Counted from the first letter of the stretch, positions 9,537 through 19,435 are shown. The stretch: 64,000 nt of DNA from Pedosphaera sp. (GCA_002690655.1 NZFL01000012.1:65429-129428); one strand, 5' to 3'. The notes: generated by a model not told the origin, from the letters alone. Program-made: numbers and translations.

Positions 9537-12200
9537 TTATCGCTTGATAAGGCGATAAAATGCGGACTTGCCAATGGTTACCTGAAGTGACTGACTTTCA
9601 CCCTGAGTACCAGGAACATCTCGCCATTGTGCATCCTTCAGAGTCGCTTTGGCTTGCAAAACTAATCCGTCCTCCCCTGCCCATCTGAGAAGGATGCCAC
9701 CGTCCTGAAAAGCGATGGAACTAATGAAAATGTCGGAAACGAGTTCTTCAGAGACCGTCAATATTGCAACATCACTTTCAGTCTTGGCTCCTGAATCATC
9801 AGTCACGATGACGCTGTAACTGCCCGCATCTGCCTCCTGCACATTGCTGATTGAAAATTGGGGTAATCTTGCTCCGGGAATGTTGAATCCATTCACTCTC
9901 CACTGATAAACCAAGGGAGGAAGGCCTCTGGCCTCTACTTCGAGTCGAATCGATTGACCAGCCACTGCAGCGATCGATTGTGGCTGAGATGTAAATACGG
10001 GAGCCTGACTTACGGTAATGACTGCAATCTCACTGGTGAGGCTCCCTTCCGAATTGGTAACTACAACTTTGTAATTACCCGAGTCCTCAGTTTGAGCATT
10101 GGGTATGATAAACTCCGTGCTGGAAGCTCCTGGAATGTTGAAATTGTTAAACTGCCAGCGATATGAGATGGGATCATCACCTGTCGCTTCCACTGACAAA
10201 CGAAGCTCTGAACCGACAGCCAGCGTCTGAGAAAGAGGTTGTCGAGTGATTACAGGAGCCTCCGAATCCACTGGAGTCGAAGCATCAACAGTCACAACGC
10301 TCGATTCACTCACTACTGTGCCTCCCTGTGTTGTTGCGATTACTCGATATTGACCCGCATGAGTCAATTGCACAGTCTCAATTATCAATTCCTTCGAATT
10401 TTGATCACCGAGATCATTTTGATTGTATTGCCATTGGTATTGAATGGTGCCCGTCCCAGCCACTTCAACGTTTAGACTCAATGCATCTCCTACCTTGATA
10501 TCTTGATTGGCTGGATGAGCAGTGATCACAGGTGGTGTATGAACAATCAATGCAGCTGCCTGACTCGTGACAACACCGCCCCTATTACCAACCAAGACGC
10601 GATAGCTGCCATCATTAGCCGGTTGTGCATCGTTGAATTCTAACCTCTGGCCCGTGGCTGCATCAATATCCTCTTCATTGAATTGCCATTGGTATTCGAA
10701 AGGTTCCTCACCTGTTGCAGCAATGCTGAAGACGGCCGGGTCGCCCTGTTTTACTTCTAGATCTGCAGGCTGTTGTTTAATAACGGGAGGATCAGGCAAA
10801 GGTGTCGAACCGGCAGGCGCCAGTGGTGCAAAGAAGTCAACCCATGCAAAGTAAAACTCGGTGTCCTCCAAGGGAAATGAGGTGTCATTTTCGTAATACC
10901 GCGATTCTACAATGAATTTTCCTTCTGCCGTTTCTTCGTAAGATAAAAACGATCGAGAGGCAGCGATGGTATCTCTATTATTAAACTGATAACGACCGGT
11001 GGCCTGCAGTAATACCATCCCATCTTTGCCGGTTTTGTTCGGAACAGTCAGTTCATATTGCCCAGTTCCCAAACGGTTCATGGTAAATCCGCCACGTCCA
11101 TTGATGACAGCACCATCATTTCCGCGAATATGTCCCCCTATCAAACGATCGGCATCGTAGGGAACATAAAGGAAGGAAAAGTCCAGATTGGCTTCTTCTT
11201 GAAACAAACCATCTGCCTCTGTGTTGCGCCGCCCCCAAAGATCCCAGCCACTTCCATCTTCATTGGCAGCAACGGAAATCATCATCAACCCAACCTTGTC
11301 GGGTTCGACCGAAGTGGTAAAAAGCATCCCATCGCTCTTGGAATTTACTCCAGGCAATTTGAACCGACCAGGTACAAGCCAAGTGGCAAATTCTCGTGTC
11401 CACTCAAGTAATTCACCGCCGTCACCCGGAAGATTACTGCTATGAAATTCAGGATCGATCCATGAACCCAATTCAGAGTCAATATTTGCGGATGCCATGT
11501 AGCCTCCGGTCCAGCCCTGATCAAATGGAAACCAGGCCGCACTGAAATCAATGGAAGCAAACGAATTGAGCCCCGCCTTATCTGTCACAATATCCATGTC
11601 GCCCACGCCGAAACTCCCATCTACCATACTGTACCCCTCCCCTTCGGATTGACGGTAAGGTACTGACAGCACTCCATGAAAGCGTGGTGTTCCATCATTC
11701 CATTCTTGCCCGTTCTTGCGAATAGACCCGAGCATGACACCTTTGGATGGATGAGGTCTCCAGGCCGCCGCTGATGGAGCCCAGAAGGTCAAATCAAATT
11801 CCCACTCATACCTGAAGCCATTAAAAACAATATCAAAAGGTACCACCCCTAAATTACTGGTACTGGCTTCGTCGTTAATTGCCCCAATGCGAGGTGATAC
11901 ATAGGTTCTTCCATAACTGGGCAAAGTCCATGGAACAGGTCCTTGACCTTCAATGCCAAAAACAATGTCGTTCTGATCATTACCGTTGTGGAATTTCACT
12001 TTTGATGCATCCACAGTGTAACTCACCGCTGTCACACTGCCGTTGGGGTATGCCCCCGGGGCAAGGGCTTCGGGATCACTTGGGATTTGCGGTGTGGGCC
12101 CGGCTGGGACCTCTGCGGATCGGATCAGCTGTGTGAAACTAGTAATCAGTATCGAAATAGCTAACGTTTGAGGAAACATATTTTGCCTGAAAATATTCAT
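9537..12200 (-). CDS. Secreted protein with four Ig-like domains
   Basis: An 887-residue exported protein with an N-terminal hydrophobic signal (TLAISILITSFTQLIRSAE). Residues ~30-465 form a large domain of unknown type, rich in Trp, Tyr and Gly. Four Ig-like domains follow at about 468-554, 555-644, 645-732 and 733-817, each with the pattern QP...V..G....L.V.A.G..P..Y.WQ.N...I.....G.Y.V.V.N..G. The C-terminal ~70 residues end in SAFYRLIKR, a tail common in verrucomicrobial extracellular proteins and seen in variant form (RFYRIYVTE) in the protein at 49082. A role as a cell-surface or adhesive protein is likely but not shown by sequence. There is no catalytic motif that I recognise. Confidence 0.85.
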   Translation of the reverse strand: MNIFRQNMFPQTLAISILITSFTQLIRSAEVPAGPTPQIPSDPEALAPGAYPNGSVTAVSYTVDASKVKFHNGNDQNDIVFGIEGQGPVPWTLPSYGRTYVSPRIGAINDEASTSNLGVVPFDIVFNGFRYEWEFDLTFWAPSAAAWRPHPSKGVMLGSIRKNGQEWNDGTPRFHGVLSVPYRQSEGEGYSMVDGSFGVGDMDIVTDKAGLNSFASIDFSAAWFPFDQGWTGGYMASANIDSELGSWIDPEFHSSNLPGDGGELLEWTREFATWLVPGRFKLPGVNSKSDGMLFTTSVEPDKVGLMMISVAANEDGSGWDLWGRRNTEADGLFQEEANLDFSFLYVPYDADRLIGGHIRGNDGAVINGRGGFTMNRLGTGQYELTVPNKTGKDGMVLLQATGRYQFNNRDTIAASRSFLSYEETAEGKFIVESRYYENDTSFPLEDTEFYFAWVDFFAPLAPAGSTPLPDPPVIKQQPADLEVKQGDPAVFSIAATGEEPFEYQWQFNEEDIDAATGQRLEFNDAQPANDGSYRVLVGNRGGVVTSQAAALIVHTPPVITAHPANQDIKVGDALSLNVEVAGTGTIQYQWQYNQNDLGDQNSKELIIETVQLTHAGQYRVIATTQGGTVVSESSVVTVDASTPVDSEAPVITRQPLSQTLAVGSELRLSVEATGDDPISYRWQFNNFNIPGASSTEFIIPNAQTEDSGNYKVVVTNSEGSLTSEIAVITVSQAPVFTSQPQSIAAVAGQSIRLEVEARGLPPLVYQWRVNGFNIPGARLPQFSISNVQEADAGSYSVIVTDDSGAKTESDVAILTVSEELVSDIFISSIAFQDGGILLRWAGEDGLVLQAKATLKDAQWRDVPGTQGESQSLQVTIGKSAFYRLIKR

Positions 12201-12235
12201 AAGCTTGAATCGCTGTGTTGGTATTTGGATGGTTT

Positions 12236-12306
12236 CATTTTCAATGATTTCATCTATTGAGCAAGCATTTCTCTTGGTAGAAATGTAGTAAAACCATTTT
12301 CAATGA
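12236..12306. repeat. 12-bp direct repeat, two copies
   Basis: CATTTTCAATGA occurs at 12236-12247 and again at 12295-12306, 59 bp apart, in the 155-bp gap between the Ig-protein start and the end of gpsA. It may be an operator-like site for the Ig-protein gene, or chance in AT-rich DNA. Confidence 0.4.
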
Positions 12307-12355
12307 CATTCTAAAGCTAACTGCAGCCAGATAAAGCCATGCGAACCAGTGAAAA

Positions 12356-13336
12356 TCAATCTTCCTCCTTGGCTTCTCTGGATAAAAGATCCTCGACCGC
12401 TTGCCTCAAAGGTTTATCCTCATGCAACATGGCGTGTACCTCTCGAATGATAGGGGCGTCAACGCCTTTGTCTCTTGCAAGTTTCCAGGCGGACTTAGCT
12501 GTATGATAACCTTCGACCACGGACGCAGTTGATTCAAGTATGAAGGTAGCTTTCTCTCCCGATCCGATTTTTTCACCGAATGTTCTGTTTCGACTCAATT
12601 TTGAAAAGCAGGTCACGACTAGGTCTCCCAGCCCGCCCAAACCGCTGAAAGTCTCCGGCATCGCTCCACAAGCAACTCCAAGCCGCCTGATTTCAGCGAT
12701 CGCGCGGGTTACCAAGGCGGCTTTCGAATTATCACCGAATCCAAGGCCTTGACAAATACCTGCGGCAATCGCAATCACGTTCTTCAGGGCCCCTCCCAAT
12801 TCAACCCCAACCGGATCGTTTGAGCTGTAAACACGAAAATGAGGCAAATGAAAAAGCGTTTGAATTTGCTTGGCATCGCCGATTTGATCTGCAGCAGCCA
12901 CGATAGCAGTCGGCATCCGCTGTGCAACTTCCGCAGCCAGCGTTGGCCCTGAGAGCGCTACCGCGCGGGCACGCGGCATGCACTCTTGAATCAATCCTGT
13001 CATTGTTTTACCTGATGAAAACTCAATCCCCTTGGTCACACTGACAGCACACCCTTCGAACTTGCTCAATTCTGTCACGACTCCACGGAATCCACCCGAG
13101 GGAACTGCTAGAATGACCACGGATGCTTTACTGACCGCTTCTTGTAGATTTGAGGTTAAGCACCAGGATGGCCCTAAGGATATTCCGGGAAGATATCGTT
13201 CGTTGTATCCTGTGTTTTGTATCTGCTTCAACAAGGAGGGATCTCTACCCCATAGGGTAATCGAATGTCCATTCTCGTCCAGCACCTTGGCCAGCGCGGT
13301 TCCCCAGGCCCCCGAACCTATCACACTTACCTGCAC
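12356..13336 (-). CDS. gpsA: Glycerol-3-phosphate dehydrogenase [NAD(P)+]
   Basis: GpsA reduces dihydroxyacetone phosphate to sn-glycerol 3-phosphate for phospholipid synthesis in the cytoplasm. The 326-residue length is normal. Visible motifs are the Rossmann dinucleotide site GSGAWG (7-12), the conserved VTKGIE with K102, and the catalytic lysine K185 in GGALKNVIAIAAG, followed by GLGFGDNSKAAL and the GLGGLGDL segment. It overlaps the end of plsY by 10 bp, so the two are translationally coupled and act in sequence: GpsA makes the substrate that PlsY acylates. Confidence 0.97.
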   Translation of the reverse strand: MQVSVIGSGAWGTALAKVLDENGHSITLWGRDPSLLKQIQNTGYNERYLPGISLGPSWCLTSNLQEAVSKASVVILAVPSGGFRGVVTELSKFEGCAVSVTKGIEFSSGKTMTGLIQECMPRARAVALSGPTLAAEVAQRMPTAIVAAADQIGDAKQIQTLFHLPHFRVYSSNDPVGVELGGALKNVIAIAAGICQGLGFGDNSKAALVTRAIAEIRRLGVACGAMPETFSGLGGLGDLVVTCFSKLSRNRTFGEKIGSGEKATFILESTASVVEGYHTAKSAWKLARDKGVDAPIIREVHAMLHEDKPLRQAVEDLLSREAKEED

Positions 13337-13986
13337 GTTTTTTCTCCCTCCCCTTTGGATTTTGCCCCCCCTATTCTGGGCTCCTGCCCAGCTATGATGC
13401 GTCCAATATTCGTTCGGTGTTTAATCACAGCCATGGTTCCCATTAAGATGCAGATGTATAAGATTGGTTTGGGTTCAGCCCTGCCCCACACGGCCACCGG
13501 TAAAACAATGCCTGCCATAATTGAACCAAGCGATACATAACGTGAGATGCTCGTCGCAATCAGAAAGGCTAGCAAGGCCATTAAAAACCCCCAAGGAGTC
13601 AAGGCAATCAATACACCCGCAGACGTAGCTATCCCTTTCCCGCCTTTAAAACGCAACCACGGAGTGTAATTATGCCCCAGGACACTGGCGAACCCGCCGG
13701 CGATCAAAAGCAAAACAGGATCGGCTGTACTTGTGTCCAGAAAGAATACGGCGCATCGACACCCCAGCCAGCCCTTGAAGGCATCCATCAAAAGAACAAA
13801 GGTTCCCGCTTTCCACCCAAGATTGCGAAATACATTAGTCGCTCCAATGTTCCCACTTCCCTTGGAGCGAATGTCCACTCCTCTTTGTCTTGCGACAAGA
13901 AAACCTGTGGGTATCGAACCCAATAAAAATCCAGTAAGGGCTGCCAGAAAATAAACCATCACGATGTTGTTTAAACTGAGGACCAT
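13327..13986 (-). CDS. plsY: Acyl-phosphate:glycerol-3-phosphate acyltransferase
   Basis: PlsY transfers an acyl group from acyl-phosphate to glycerol 3-phosphate, the first committed membrane-phospholipid step. The 219-residue integral membrane protein shows the conserved loops of the family: GSIPTGFL near the N-terminus, KGSGNIGATNVFRNLGWKAG, and FKGGKGIATSAG. Several hydrophobic helices separate them. The start at 13986 (MVLSLNN) could instead be the ATG nine codons later (MVYFLAAL). It is followed directly by gpsA with overlapping ends. Confidence 0.97.
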   Translation of the reverse strand: MVLSLNNIVMVYFLAALTGFLLGSIPTGFLVARQRGVDIRSKGSGNIGATNVFRNLGWKAGTFVLLMDAFKGWLGCRCAVFFLDTSTADPVLLLIAGGFASVLGHNYTPWLRFKGGKGIATSAGVLIALTPWGFLMALLAFLIATSISRYVSLGSIMAGIVLPVAVWGRAEPKPILYICILMGTMAVIKHRTNIGRIIAGQEPRIGGAKSKGEGEKTCR

Positions 13987-14137
13987 GGTTGCCTGTATTT
14001 GAGGACAACATCAAGGGGCAATTACCGCAGCTTGTTCTCATATATCCTGGCGTGTGGCAGCTCCTGATGCGCGTCGCGGCAAATTTGTCGTAAATCCAGT
14101 GCTGACATTTCTGCAGTTCAAGTTATGATGTTGATTT

Positions 14138-14341
14138 ATGAGTCATCAGAATCGATCAATTCCAAAAGAATCCGTCCCTGATGAAGGGATAACCAAGCTA
14201 AATTTAAATGACGCGAGTTCTTCCGGGCAACCCGATTCCACCACAGGATCTGCCCCACAGAAAAAATTGAGTAAGGAAGAACAAATGGCAAAATTTGAGG
14301 AAGCCATGAAAAATGAGGACTGGGGACACCAACCTTGTTGA
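14138..14341 (+). CDS. Small hydrophilic protein ending in GHQPC
   Basis: A 67-residue protein with no signal peptide or membrane segment. The N-terminal ~45 residues are Ser/Pro/Asp-rich and look disordered. The C-terminal part, KKLSKEEQMAKFEEAMKNED, should be an amphipathic helix, and the protein stops at WGHQPC with a terminal cysteine. The helix plus a cysteine-ended tail looks like a conserved functional end rather than chance, and I believe similar ends occur in other PVC proteins, but I cannot name the family. It lies divergently from plsY and 175 bp upstream of tig. Confidence 0.6.
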   Translation: MSHQNRSIPKESVPDEGITKLNLNDASSSGQPDSTTGSAPQKKLSKEEQMAKFEEAMKNEDWGHQPC

Positions 14342-14515
14342 GATGTCTGTTATCCCTGCGTCAAACTTTTAACCGACGCAATCTTGACTCGACCGCATGC
14401 GATTCCTACATTACACGGCTCATGTGGTGTATGTAAACCACAAGAAAACGTGGTGTTTTGAACCTTCCTGAGATTGAACAAAAACATCGCGTCATTGAAT
14501 AGAAGGATTTGAATA

Positions 14516-15850
14516 GTGAATATATCGATAGAAAATTTGGCTCCATGTAAGCAATTGATCCGTGTAGACATACCGGAAGAAACGGTGAAGCAGAAAATGG
14601 ATGTCATCACCGGGGAATTCAGAAAGCAAGCCAACTTGCCAGGCTTTCGAGCAGGCAAGGCCCCCAAGCATATGGTCATCAAATCTTACGGGGATCGCAT
14701 CGAGCAAGAAGTGCGAAAGGATCTTGTTAATGAAGGTTACCGTAAAGCGATTAAAGACAATGACCTACACACAGTAGGAAACCCGGATGTCGAAGAAATT
14801 CAATTTGGTCAGGATCTTCCTTTTCAGTTTGCGGTAACCGTGGAAACGGCACCGACTTTTGAACTGCCTGACTACAAGGGAATCAAGATCCAAAAAGAGA
14901 TCCGCAGTGTGACGGACGAAGACATCGACAAGGCAATGGGCGTACTCCAGGATCGCCAGGCTAAATTTGAAAATGTCGAACGCAGCATTCAGGAAAATGA
15001 CTATGCGGTCATTGATTATACTGGTCAGTGCGACGGAAAACCCATTACTGAAACGGCTCCAAAAGCCGAAAGCCTGGCTAAAAAAGATGCTTTTTGGATT
15101 CATGTCCATGCAGGCCATTTTATTGATGGTTTCCCTGAGCAATTGGTAGGCCTCGGCGTCGGAGATAAAAAAGATATTCCCCTTAAACTTGCAGAAGATT
15201 TCGTCATCAAGGAGTTGGCCTCCAAAGATGTCATCTTCTCAGTTGAGATCAAAGAGGTAAAGACAAAGCAATCACCCGAAATCGACGACGCGTTTGCGAA
15301 AGAGTTTGGGGCCGAGGATGTTGCAGGTTTACGTGAAGGCGTCGCCAATGATCTTGAGAATGAACTTAAGACAAACCATAAGCGCAGCACACGTGATCAG
15401 CTGGTAAAACATTTACTGACAAATGTGCATTGCGATCTCCCTGAATCCATCGTGGATCAGGAGACGAAAAATGTTGTCTATGATTTGGTTCGCGAAAATC
15501 AACAACGAGGCATAGCCAAGGAAACCATTGATGAGAAAAAAGATGAAATTTACACAGCAGCCACGAGCAGCGCAAAGGAGCGGGTGAAAGTCGCATTTAT
15601 CATTGGGAAGATCGCTGCCAAAGAAGGAGTGAAGGTTACCAATGAAGAAATCAGTCAAAGAGTTGTTCAGATGGCACAATCATACAACATGCCACCCGAA
15701 CAGCTTGCCAAGAAGCTCAAGGAACGCAATGGTGTCGCGGAGATACAGGAGCAAATATTGACATCCAAGGTCTTGGACTTACTTGAACTGCAGGCTGAAG
15801 TCGAAGAAGTGTTACCCAAGGTCGAAGAAGAGACCGAGCATACACATTAA
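14516..15850 (+). CDS. tig: Trigger factor, ribosome-bound chaperone and peptidyl-prolyl isomerase
   Basis: Trigger factor binds near the ribosome exit tunnel and assists folding of nascent chains. The 444-residue length is normal. The ribosome-binding domain has the signature GFRAGKAP at residues 43-50, an FKBP-like isomerase domain lies at about 155-250 (starting near VIDYTGQCDGK), and a long helical C-terminal domain ends in an acidic, His-tipped tail (VEEETEHTH). The start is GTG at 14516, supported by an AGAAGGA Shine-Dalgarno at 14501-14507. A strong terminator follows, so the gene looks monocistronic here; clpP and clpX, frequent neighbours of tig, are absent. Confidence 0.97.
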   Translation: MNISIENLAPCKQLIRVDIPEETVKQKMDVITGEFRKQANLPGFRAGKAPKHMVIKSYGDRIEQEVRKDLVNEGYRKAIKDNDLHTVGNPDVEEIQFGQDLPFQFAVTVETAPTFELPDYKGIKIQKEIRSVTDEDIDKAMGVLQDRQAKFENVERSIQENDYAVIDYTGQCDGKPITETAPKAESLAKKDAFWIHVHAGHFIDGFPEQLVGLGVGDKKDIPLKLAEDFVIKELASKDVIFSVEIKEVKTKQSPEIDDAFAKEFGAEDVAGLREGVANDLENELKTNHKRSTRDQLVKHLLTNVHCDLPESIVDQETKNVVYDLVRENQQRGIAKETIDEKKDEIYTAATSSAKERVKVAFIIGKIAAKEGVKVTNEEISQRVVQMAQSYNMPPEQLAKKLKERNGVAEIQEQILTSKVLDLLELQAEVEEVLPKVEEETEHTH

Positions 15851-15867
15851 GGTTCTTTCTTACATCG

Positions 15868-15899
15868 AAAGGCCCAAGCCGTTTGGTTTGGGCCTTTTT
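15868..15899 (+). terminator. Rho-independent terminator of tig
   Basis: A 13-bp stem (15868-15880 with 15885-15897, one G-U pair) with loop GTTT is followed by T residues to 15899. It starts 18 bp after the tig stop codon. Confidence 0.9.
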
Positions 15900-16232
15900 A
15901 AATGAAATAAGAGTTTCTTTTGAATTAAATTGGGGCTTGGAACAAATAAGGCTGTTTTTCTTATTCAGCAATAAGGCCCCGAGGATACCTGCGCTCACGG
16001 GGACGCCCTGCGCCAAACCATCCTGGAACATTACAGATGTCACGCCATCGCAGGCAAAAACAAGCGCTAAAAACAAGACCCTGTTGTCGCCGCTTTGCTT
16101 CCGGATGGAATGCTTTGCGATCAGCAGCCAGCAGATCCATCATTGCAACCGCATGCATGATAATTCTTAAAAATAGTATCCTTTTGCAGTTCGTCGTTGC
16201 AAATCGACTCCTTATCATTCACTTTTAGAAAT
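15900..16232. other. Gene-free stretch upstream of the complex I region
   Basis: I see no convincing gene here. Overlapping open frames on the minus strand (for instance one reading ALVFACDGVTSVMFQDGLAQ) look protein-like over ~60 codons but have no good start and run through the tig terminator, so at most they are a remnant. The promoter for the small gene at 16233 and perhaps for the nuo operon should lie here; I could not pick out a confident -35/-10 pair. Confidence 0.5.
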
Positions 16233-16511
16233 ATGGCAAACGTTCCAAACAACCGCCAAAAGGATACCAAAGCGATGTTGCTGGGCGTCGGACTAGATTC
16301 CGACGGACACAAGCGTATCACCAAAGGAGATAACTTCGCAATGGTAGGCGGAACAGAAGAAACGCACGACGGCATGGTTGAGAAAGCCGTTAAAATCAAT
16401 GAGAAACTCGCCCGCAAAGGAAAAAACCTGAACAATGTGACACGGGAAGAGTTTGACGATGTTGCCCAATCGGTTGGGCTTGTGCGACCTGCCCCGGATC
16501 AAAACAATTAG
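16233..16511 (+). CDS. Small conserved-looking protein upstream of nuoA
   Basis: A 92-residue soluble protein beginning MANVPNNRQKDTKAMLLGVG. It has no signal peptide, no cysteines and no membrane segment. The middle motif GLDSDGHKRITKGDNFAMVG followed by GTEETHDGMVEKAVKINEKL suggests a small beta-strand part and an amphipathic helix. The frame is open back to 16197, but the start at 16233 removes an implausible hydrophobic extension. It ends 52 bp before nuoA on the same strand, so it may be cotranscribed with complex I. I do not recognise its function. Confidence 0.65.
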   Translation: MANVPNNRQKDTKAMLLGVGLDSDGHKRITKGDNFAMVGGTEETHDGMVEKAVKINEKLARKGKNLNNVTREEFDDVAQSVGLVRPAPDQNN

Positions 16512-16563
16512 TTTAAAACATCCCCGGAAAGAAACTCTGGAATCATTTAAGAGGAAACCAAGC

Positions 16564-16965
16564 ATGGCTTACCACCCACTTTTGTTCATAGGAGTCTTCA
16601 CTCTTTCGGCTCTAATGATGGGCTTGCTACCAGTTATGATTTCCTATCTCTGGACACACTGGAGCGGTACAGCACGCCCCGATTCCGTCAAAGAGTCGGT
16701 ATACGAATGCGGACTTGAAACGCATGATCAAAAGTGGATTCCGCTGAAATCAGAGTATTATATTTTTGGCATCATATTCCTTGTTTTCGACGTGGAAATT
16801 CTTTTTCTACTTCCGATAGCCAGCGTTTACCGAGACCTTCCTCATGGAGCTATAGTTTCGTTATTGATTTTTGTTTTCCTTTTGATGGAAGGCCTCGCCT
16901 GGGCTTGGGCGAAGGGTCTTCTGAAATGGCAATTCTTCAAGCCTGCTTCCGCCAGATCAAACTAA
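16564..16965 (+). CDS. nuoA: NADH-quinone oxidoreductase subunit A
   Basis: NuoA is a three-helix membrane subunit next to the quinone channel of complex I. The 133-residue protein has the expected three transmembrane segments, the loop signature YECGLE, and the FDVEILFL motif with its conserved acidic residues. The start at 16564 (MAYHPLL) is chosen because an AAGAGGA Shine-Dalgarno lies at 16549-16555; a longer open frame back to 16453 overlaps the previous gene. It opens the nuoABCDIHJKLMMN cluster. Confidence 0.96.
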   Translation: MAYHPLLFIGVFTLSALMMGLLPVMISYLWTHWSGTARPDSVKESVYECGLETHDQKWIPLKSEYYIFGIIFLVFDVEILFLLPIASVYRDLPHGAIVSLLIFVFLLMEGLAWAWAKGLLKWQFFKPASARSN

Positions 16966-16983
16966 AACCAAATCATCAAAAAA

Positions 16984-17592
16984 ATGGACGAAGGGCTGAA
17001 AAGTGAATTACAGAAAGCGGGCATTTTTACCACGACTCTCGACGGCTTGTATAATTGGGGTCGCAAAAACTCACTGTGGCCTCTTCAATTTGGCCTTGCA
17101 TGCTGTGCCATCGAAATGATTGCAACCTCCATGGCGAGATACGACCTGGCCCGTTTTGGGGCTGAAGTTTTTCGCCCATCGCCGCGTCAGGCGGATTTGA
17201 TGATTGTTGCGGGCACCGTCACCAAGAAAATGGCACCTCAGGTTGTGAGGCTTTATCGCCAGATGCCTTCTCCGAAATACGTCATTGCCATGGGAGCCTG
17301 TGCCATCTCAGGAGGCCCATTCAAACAGGGATACAATGTCCTGAAAGGGATAGATCGCTTCATTCCTGTTGATGTACACATTCCAGGCTGCCCACCAAGA
17401 CCCGAGGCACTGCTGCATTCTATCATGACCTTGCAGCGCAAAATCACTGAAGACAGCCTGGCCAAGAACAGAGCAAAGGAAGAAAAAGAACGCTTGAAAA
17501 GTGAACTACCCATCCCCGTGCATGGAGCACATGATCTAGAACCGGCGCAAAACCCTAAAATTTGGAAAGCGCCGGCGGCAAGAAAGGCGTAA
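16984..17592 (+). CDS. nuoB: NADH-quinone oxidoreductase subunit B
   Basis: NuoB carries the N2 [4Fe-4S] cluster that passes electrons to quinone. The cluster ligands are all visible: the tandem C40-C41 in [10 protein letters not shown]106 in GACAISGG and C136 in GCPPRPEA. The 202-residue length is slightly long because of a charged C-terminal tail from about residue 160 ([15 protein letters not shown], ending APAARKA). It sits 18 bp after nuoA and 38 bp before nuoC. Confidence 0.97.
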   Translation: MDEGLKSELQKAGIFTTTLDGLYNWGRKNSLWPLQFGLACCAIEMIATSMARYDLARFGAEVFRPSPRQADLMIVAGTVTKKMAPQVVRLYRQMPSPKYVIAMGACAISGGPFKQGYNVLKGIDRFIPVDVHIPGCPPRPEALLHSIMTLQRKITEDSLAKNRAKEEKERLKSELPIPVHGAHDLEPAQNPKIWKAPAARKA

Positions 17593-17630
17593 CGCCTGCT
17601 TTCATCCAGTAAACGCCTCACTAGAACTCA

Positions 17631-18257
17631 ATGGAGAACGAAAAAGTCATATTGCCCGAAGTTCAGCAAATTGCAGATGCAATCAATGCTGCCGTGAAAA
17701 ATGCGGGCGTCACTGTCTCCATCAACCCCTCCCCTGCCGAGCAACATTCACTGCTGCTCTTTCCGACGAAAGCCAGAGAGTGCGCGCAGTGGTTGAAAGA
17801 TGAATCACCCTGGCAATTGGATTACCTTTCAAACGTGAGCGGCAACGATTGGCCCGAGGACGCAATTACCAAACAAACTCCCAAAAAACCCGTAAAGGAT
17901 GACGGCGAGAAGACTATGCATCCATGCCTGGAAGCAGTCTATCACCTTTATTCCATCCGACAGTCGTTGGGCCCGGTTATCATACGCATGCGCACGGAAA
18001 ACCGCAGCGACAAGGTGGAACTGCCATCACTTACCCCCATCTGGCGCAGCGCCGAATTGCAGGAGCGGGAAATATTCGATCTCTACGGCATACACTTTGA
18101 GGGCCACCCCGATCTTCGTCGATTACTCATGTGGGATGAATTTGAAGATCATCCCATGCGAAGAGATTACGTCGAACCCGATGACTATGACTACGAGCCA
18201 ACGCCCCATGGCGACGTTTTAAAGAAGAGTCTGACACAGCAGGGAGGTGCTGAATGA
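17631..18257 (+). CDS. nuoC: NADH-quinone oxidoreductase subunit C
   Basis: NuoC (30-kDa subunit) is a structural subunit of the peripheral arm connecting NuoB, NuoD and NuoI. The 208-residue protein carries the family signature in the region [20 protein letters not shown], followed by [14 protein letters not shown]. It is a separate polypeptide, not fused to NuoD as in E. coli. Its stop overlaps the nuoD start by four bases (18254-18257), so the two are translationally coupled. Confidence 0.96.
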   Translation: MENEKVILPEVQQIADAINAAVKNAGVTVSINPSPAEQHSLLLFPTKARECAQWLKDESPWQLDYLSNVSGNDWPEDAITKQTPKKPVKDDGEKTMHPCLEAVYHLYSIRQSLGPVIIRMRTENRSDKVELPSLTPIWRSAELQEREIFDLYGIHFEGHPDLRRLLMWDEFEDHPMRRDYVEPDDYDYEPTPHGDVLKKSLTQQGGAE

Positions 18258-19435
18258 CCCCTTCACCAAGTCACCCATCGGAAACGATGCCTCAATTTGA
18301 AATGCACGCTAAAGGAGGAAAGGGGGCCACTGAAGGAACTGAGCGCATGGAGGTATCCATGGGCCCTCACCATCCTTCAACGCACGGGGTGTTCAGGATG
18401 GACGTCGAACTGGAGGGGGAAACCATCACCAAGTTAAAACCTGTTTTCGGCTACCTCCATCGCAACCATGAAAAAATTGCTGAAAGCACCAGCTATCTTG
18501 GTTCGATGCCCTATACAGATCGTCTGGATTATTTCAATTCAATGACAAACAACTGGGCCTATGCGTTGTCAGTCGAAAAACTGGCAGGTATTGAAGTTCC
18601 AGAAAGGGCTGAATACATCAGGGTCATCACAGCTGAATTAACCAGACTTCAGAATCATGTCAGTTTGATTGGTTTCCTAGTGCAGGACATGGGGGCCTTA
18701 GGGACGCCTTTGATGTATGCTTTTCGAGAACGTGAGCGGATACTCGATCTTTTTGAGTCATTGAGTGGCGCACGTATGATGTGTAATTACATGCGCTTTG
18801 GAGGTTGCCGATGCGATGTCTCGGCTGACTGGACCAAACAAGCACAATCTGTTGTCGAAGCCTTCCCTCAGTTCCTCGATGAGTTTGAAGCTCTCATCTC
18901 TGGAAATGAGGTCTTGATGGCTCGCTCTCAGCATATAGGGATTCTAAAACCCGAGCTTGCAATTGATGCAGGGGTCACGGGTCCTGTACTGAGAGCAACC
19001 GGCGTGAATTATGATCTCCGTAAAGTTGACGGATATGGCATTTACGATCGTTTTCAATTTCGAGTCCCATTGGGAGACCATGGAGATGTTTACGATCGCT
19101 ACATGATTCGTGTGCTCGAAATGCGAGAATCCGTTAAAATACTCCAAAAGGCACTTGCAGAGATTCCAAATGGTGACTATGTGAACCCAAAGGCGAAGTT
19201 ACGTGGCTTCAGACCCCCTCAGGGAGAGGCCTATGGTAGAATCGAAGCGCCCAAAGGCGAGCTCGGTTTTTATCTGATCAGTGATGGCTCGCCCAAGCCG
19301 TATCGATACCGCGTAAGGCCACCAAGTTTGATTAATCTGACCATTCTTGAGGATATGTGTCTGGGCCAAACCATTGCAGATGCCGTCATTATTCTTGGGA
19401 GCATTGATATAGTATTGGGAGAGGTAGACCGATGA
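18254..19435 (+). CDS. nuoD: NADH-quinone oxidoreductase subunit D
   Basis: NuoD (49-kDa subunit) forms the quinone-binding pocket with NuoB. The 393-residue protein shows the pocket signature [11 protein letters not shown], the conserved [13 protein letters not shown], the internal DMGALGTP loop and the C-terminal region [20 protein letters not shown]. The C-terminus ends DIVLGEVDR, as in the family, without the hydrogenase-type cysteines. It overlaps nuoC and is followed after 19 bp by nuoI. Confidence 0.97.
   Translation: MTPSPSHPSETMPQFEMHAKGGKGATEGTERMEVSMGPHHPSTHGVFRMDVELEGETITKLKPVFGYLHRNHEKIAESTSYLGSMPYTDRLDYFNSMTNNWAYALSVEKLAGIEVPERAEYIRVITAELTRLQNHVSLIGFLVQDMGALGTPLMYAFRERERILDLFESLSGARMMCNYMRFGGCRCDVSADWTKQAQSVVEAFPQFLDEFEALISGNEVLMARSQHIGILKPELAIDAGVTGPVLRATGVNYDLRKVDGYGIYDRFQFRVPLGDHGDVYDRYMIRVLEMRESVKILQKALAEIPNGDYVNPKAKLRGFRPPQGEAYGRIEAPKGELGFYLISDGSPKPYRYRVRPPSLINLTILEDMCLGQTIADAVIILGSIDIVLGEVDR

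Noticed and set aside
15717-16132. Minus-strand frame reading ALVFACDGVTSVMFQDGLAQ
   Set aside because: Protein-like over part of its length, but it has no good start, runs through the tig terminator and overlaps the tig 3' end; at most a remnant.
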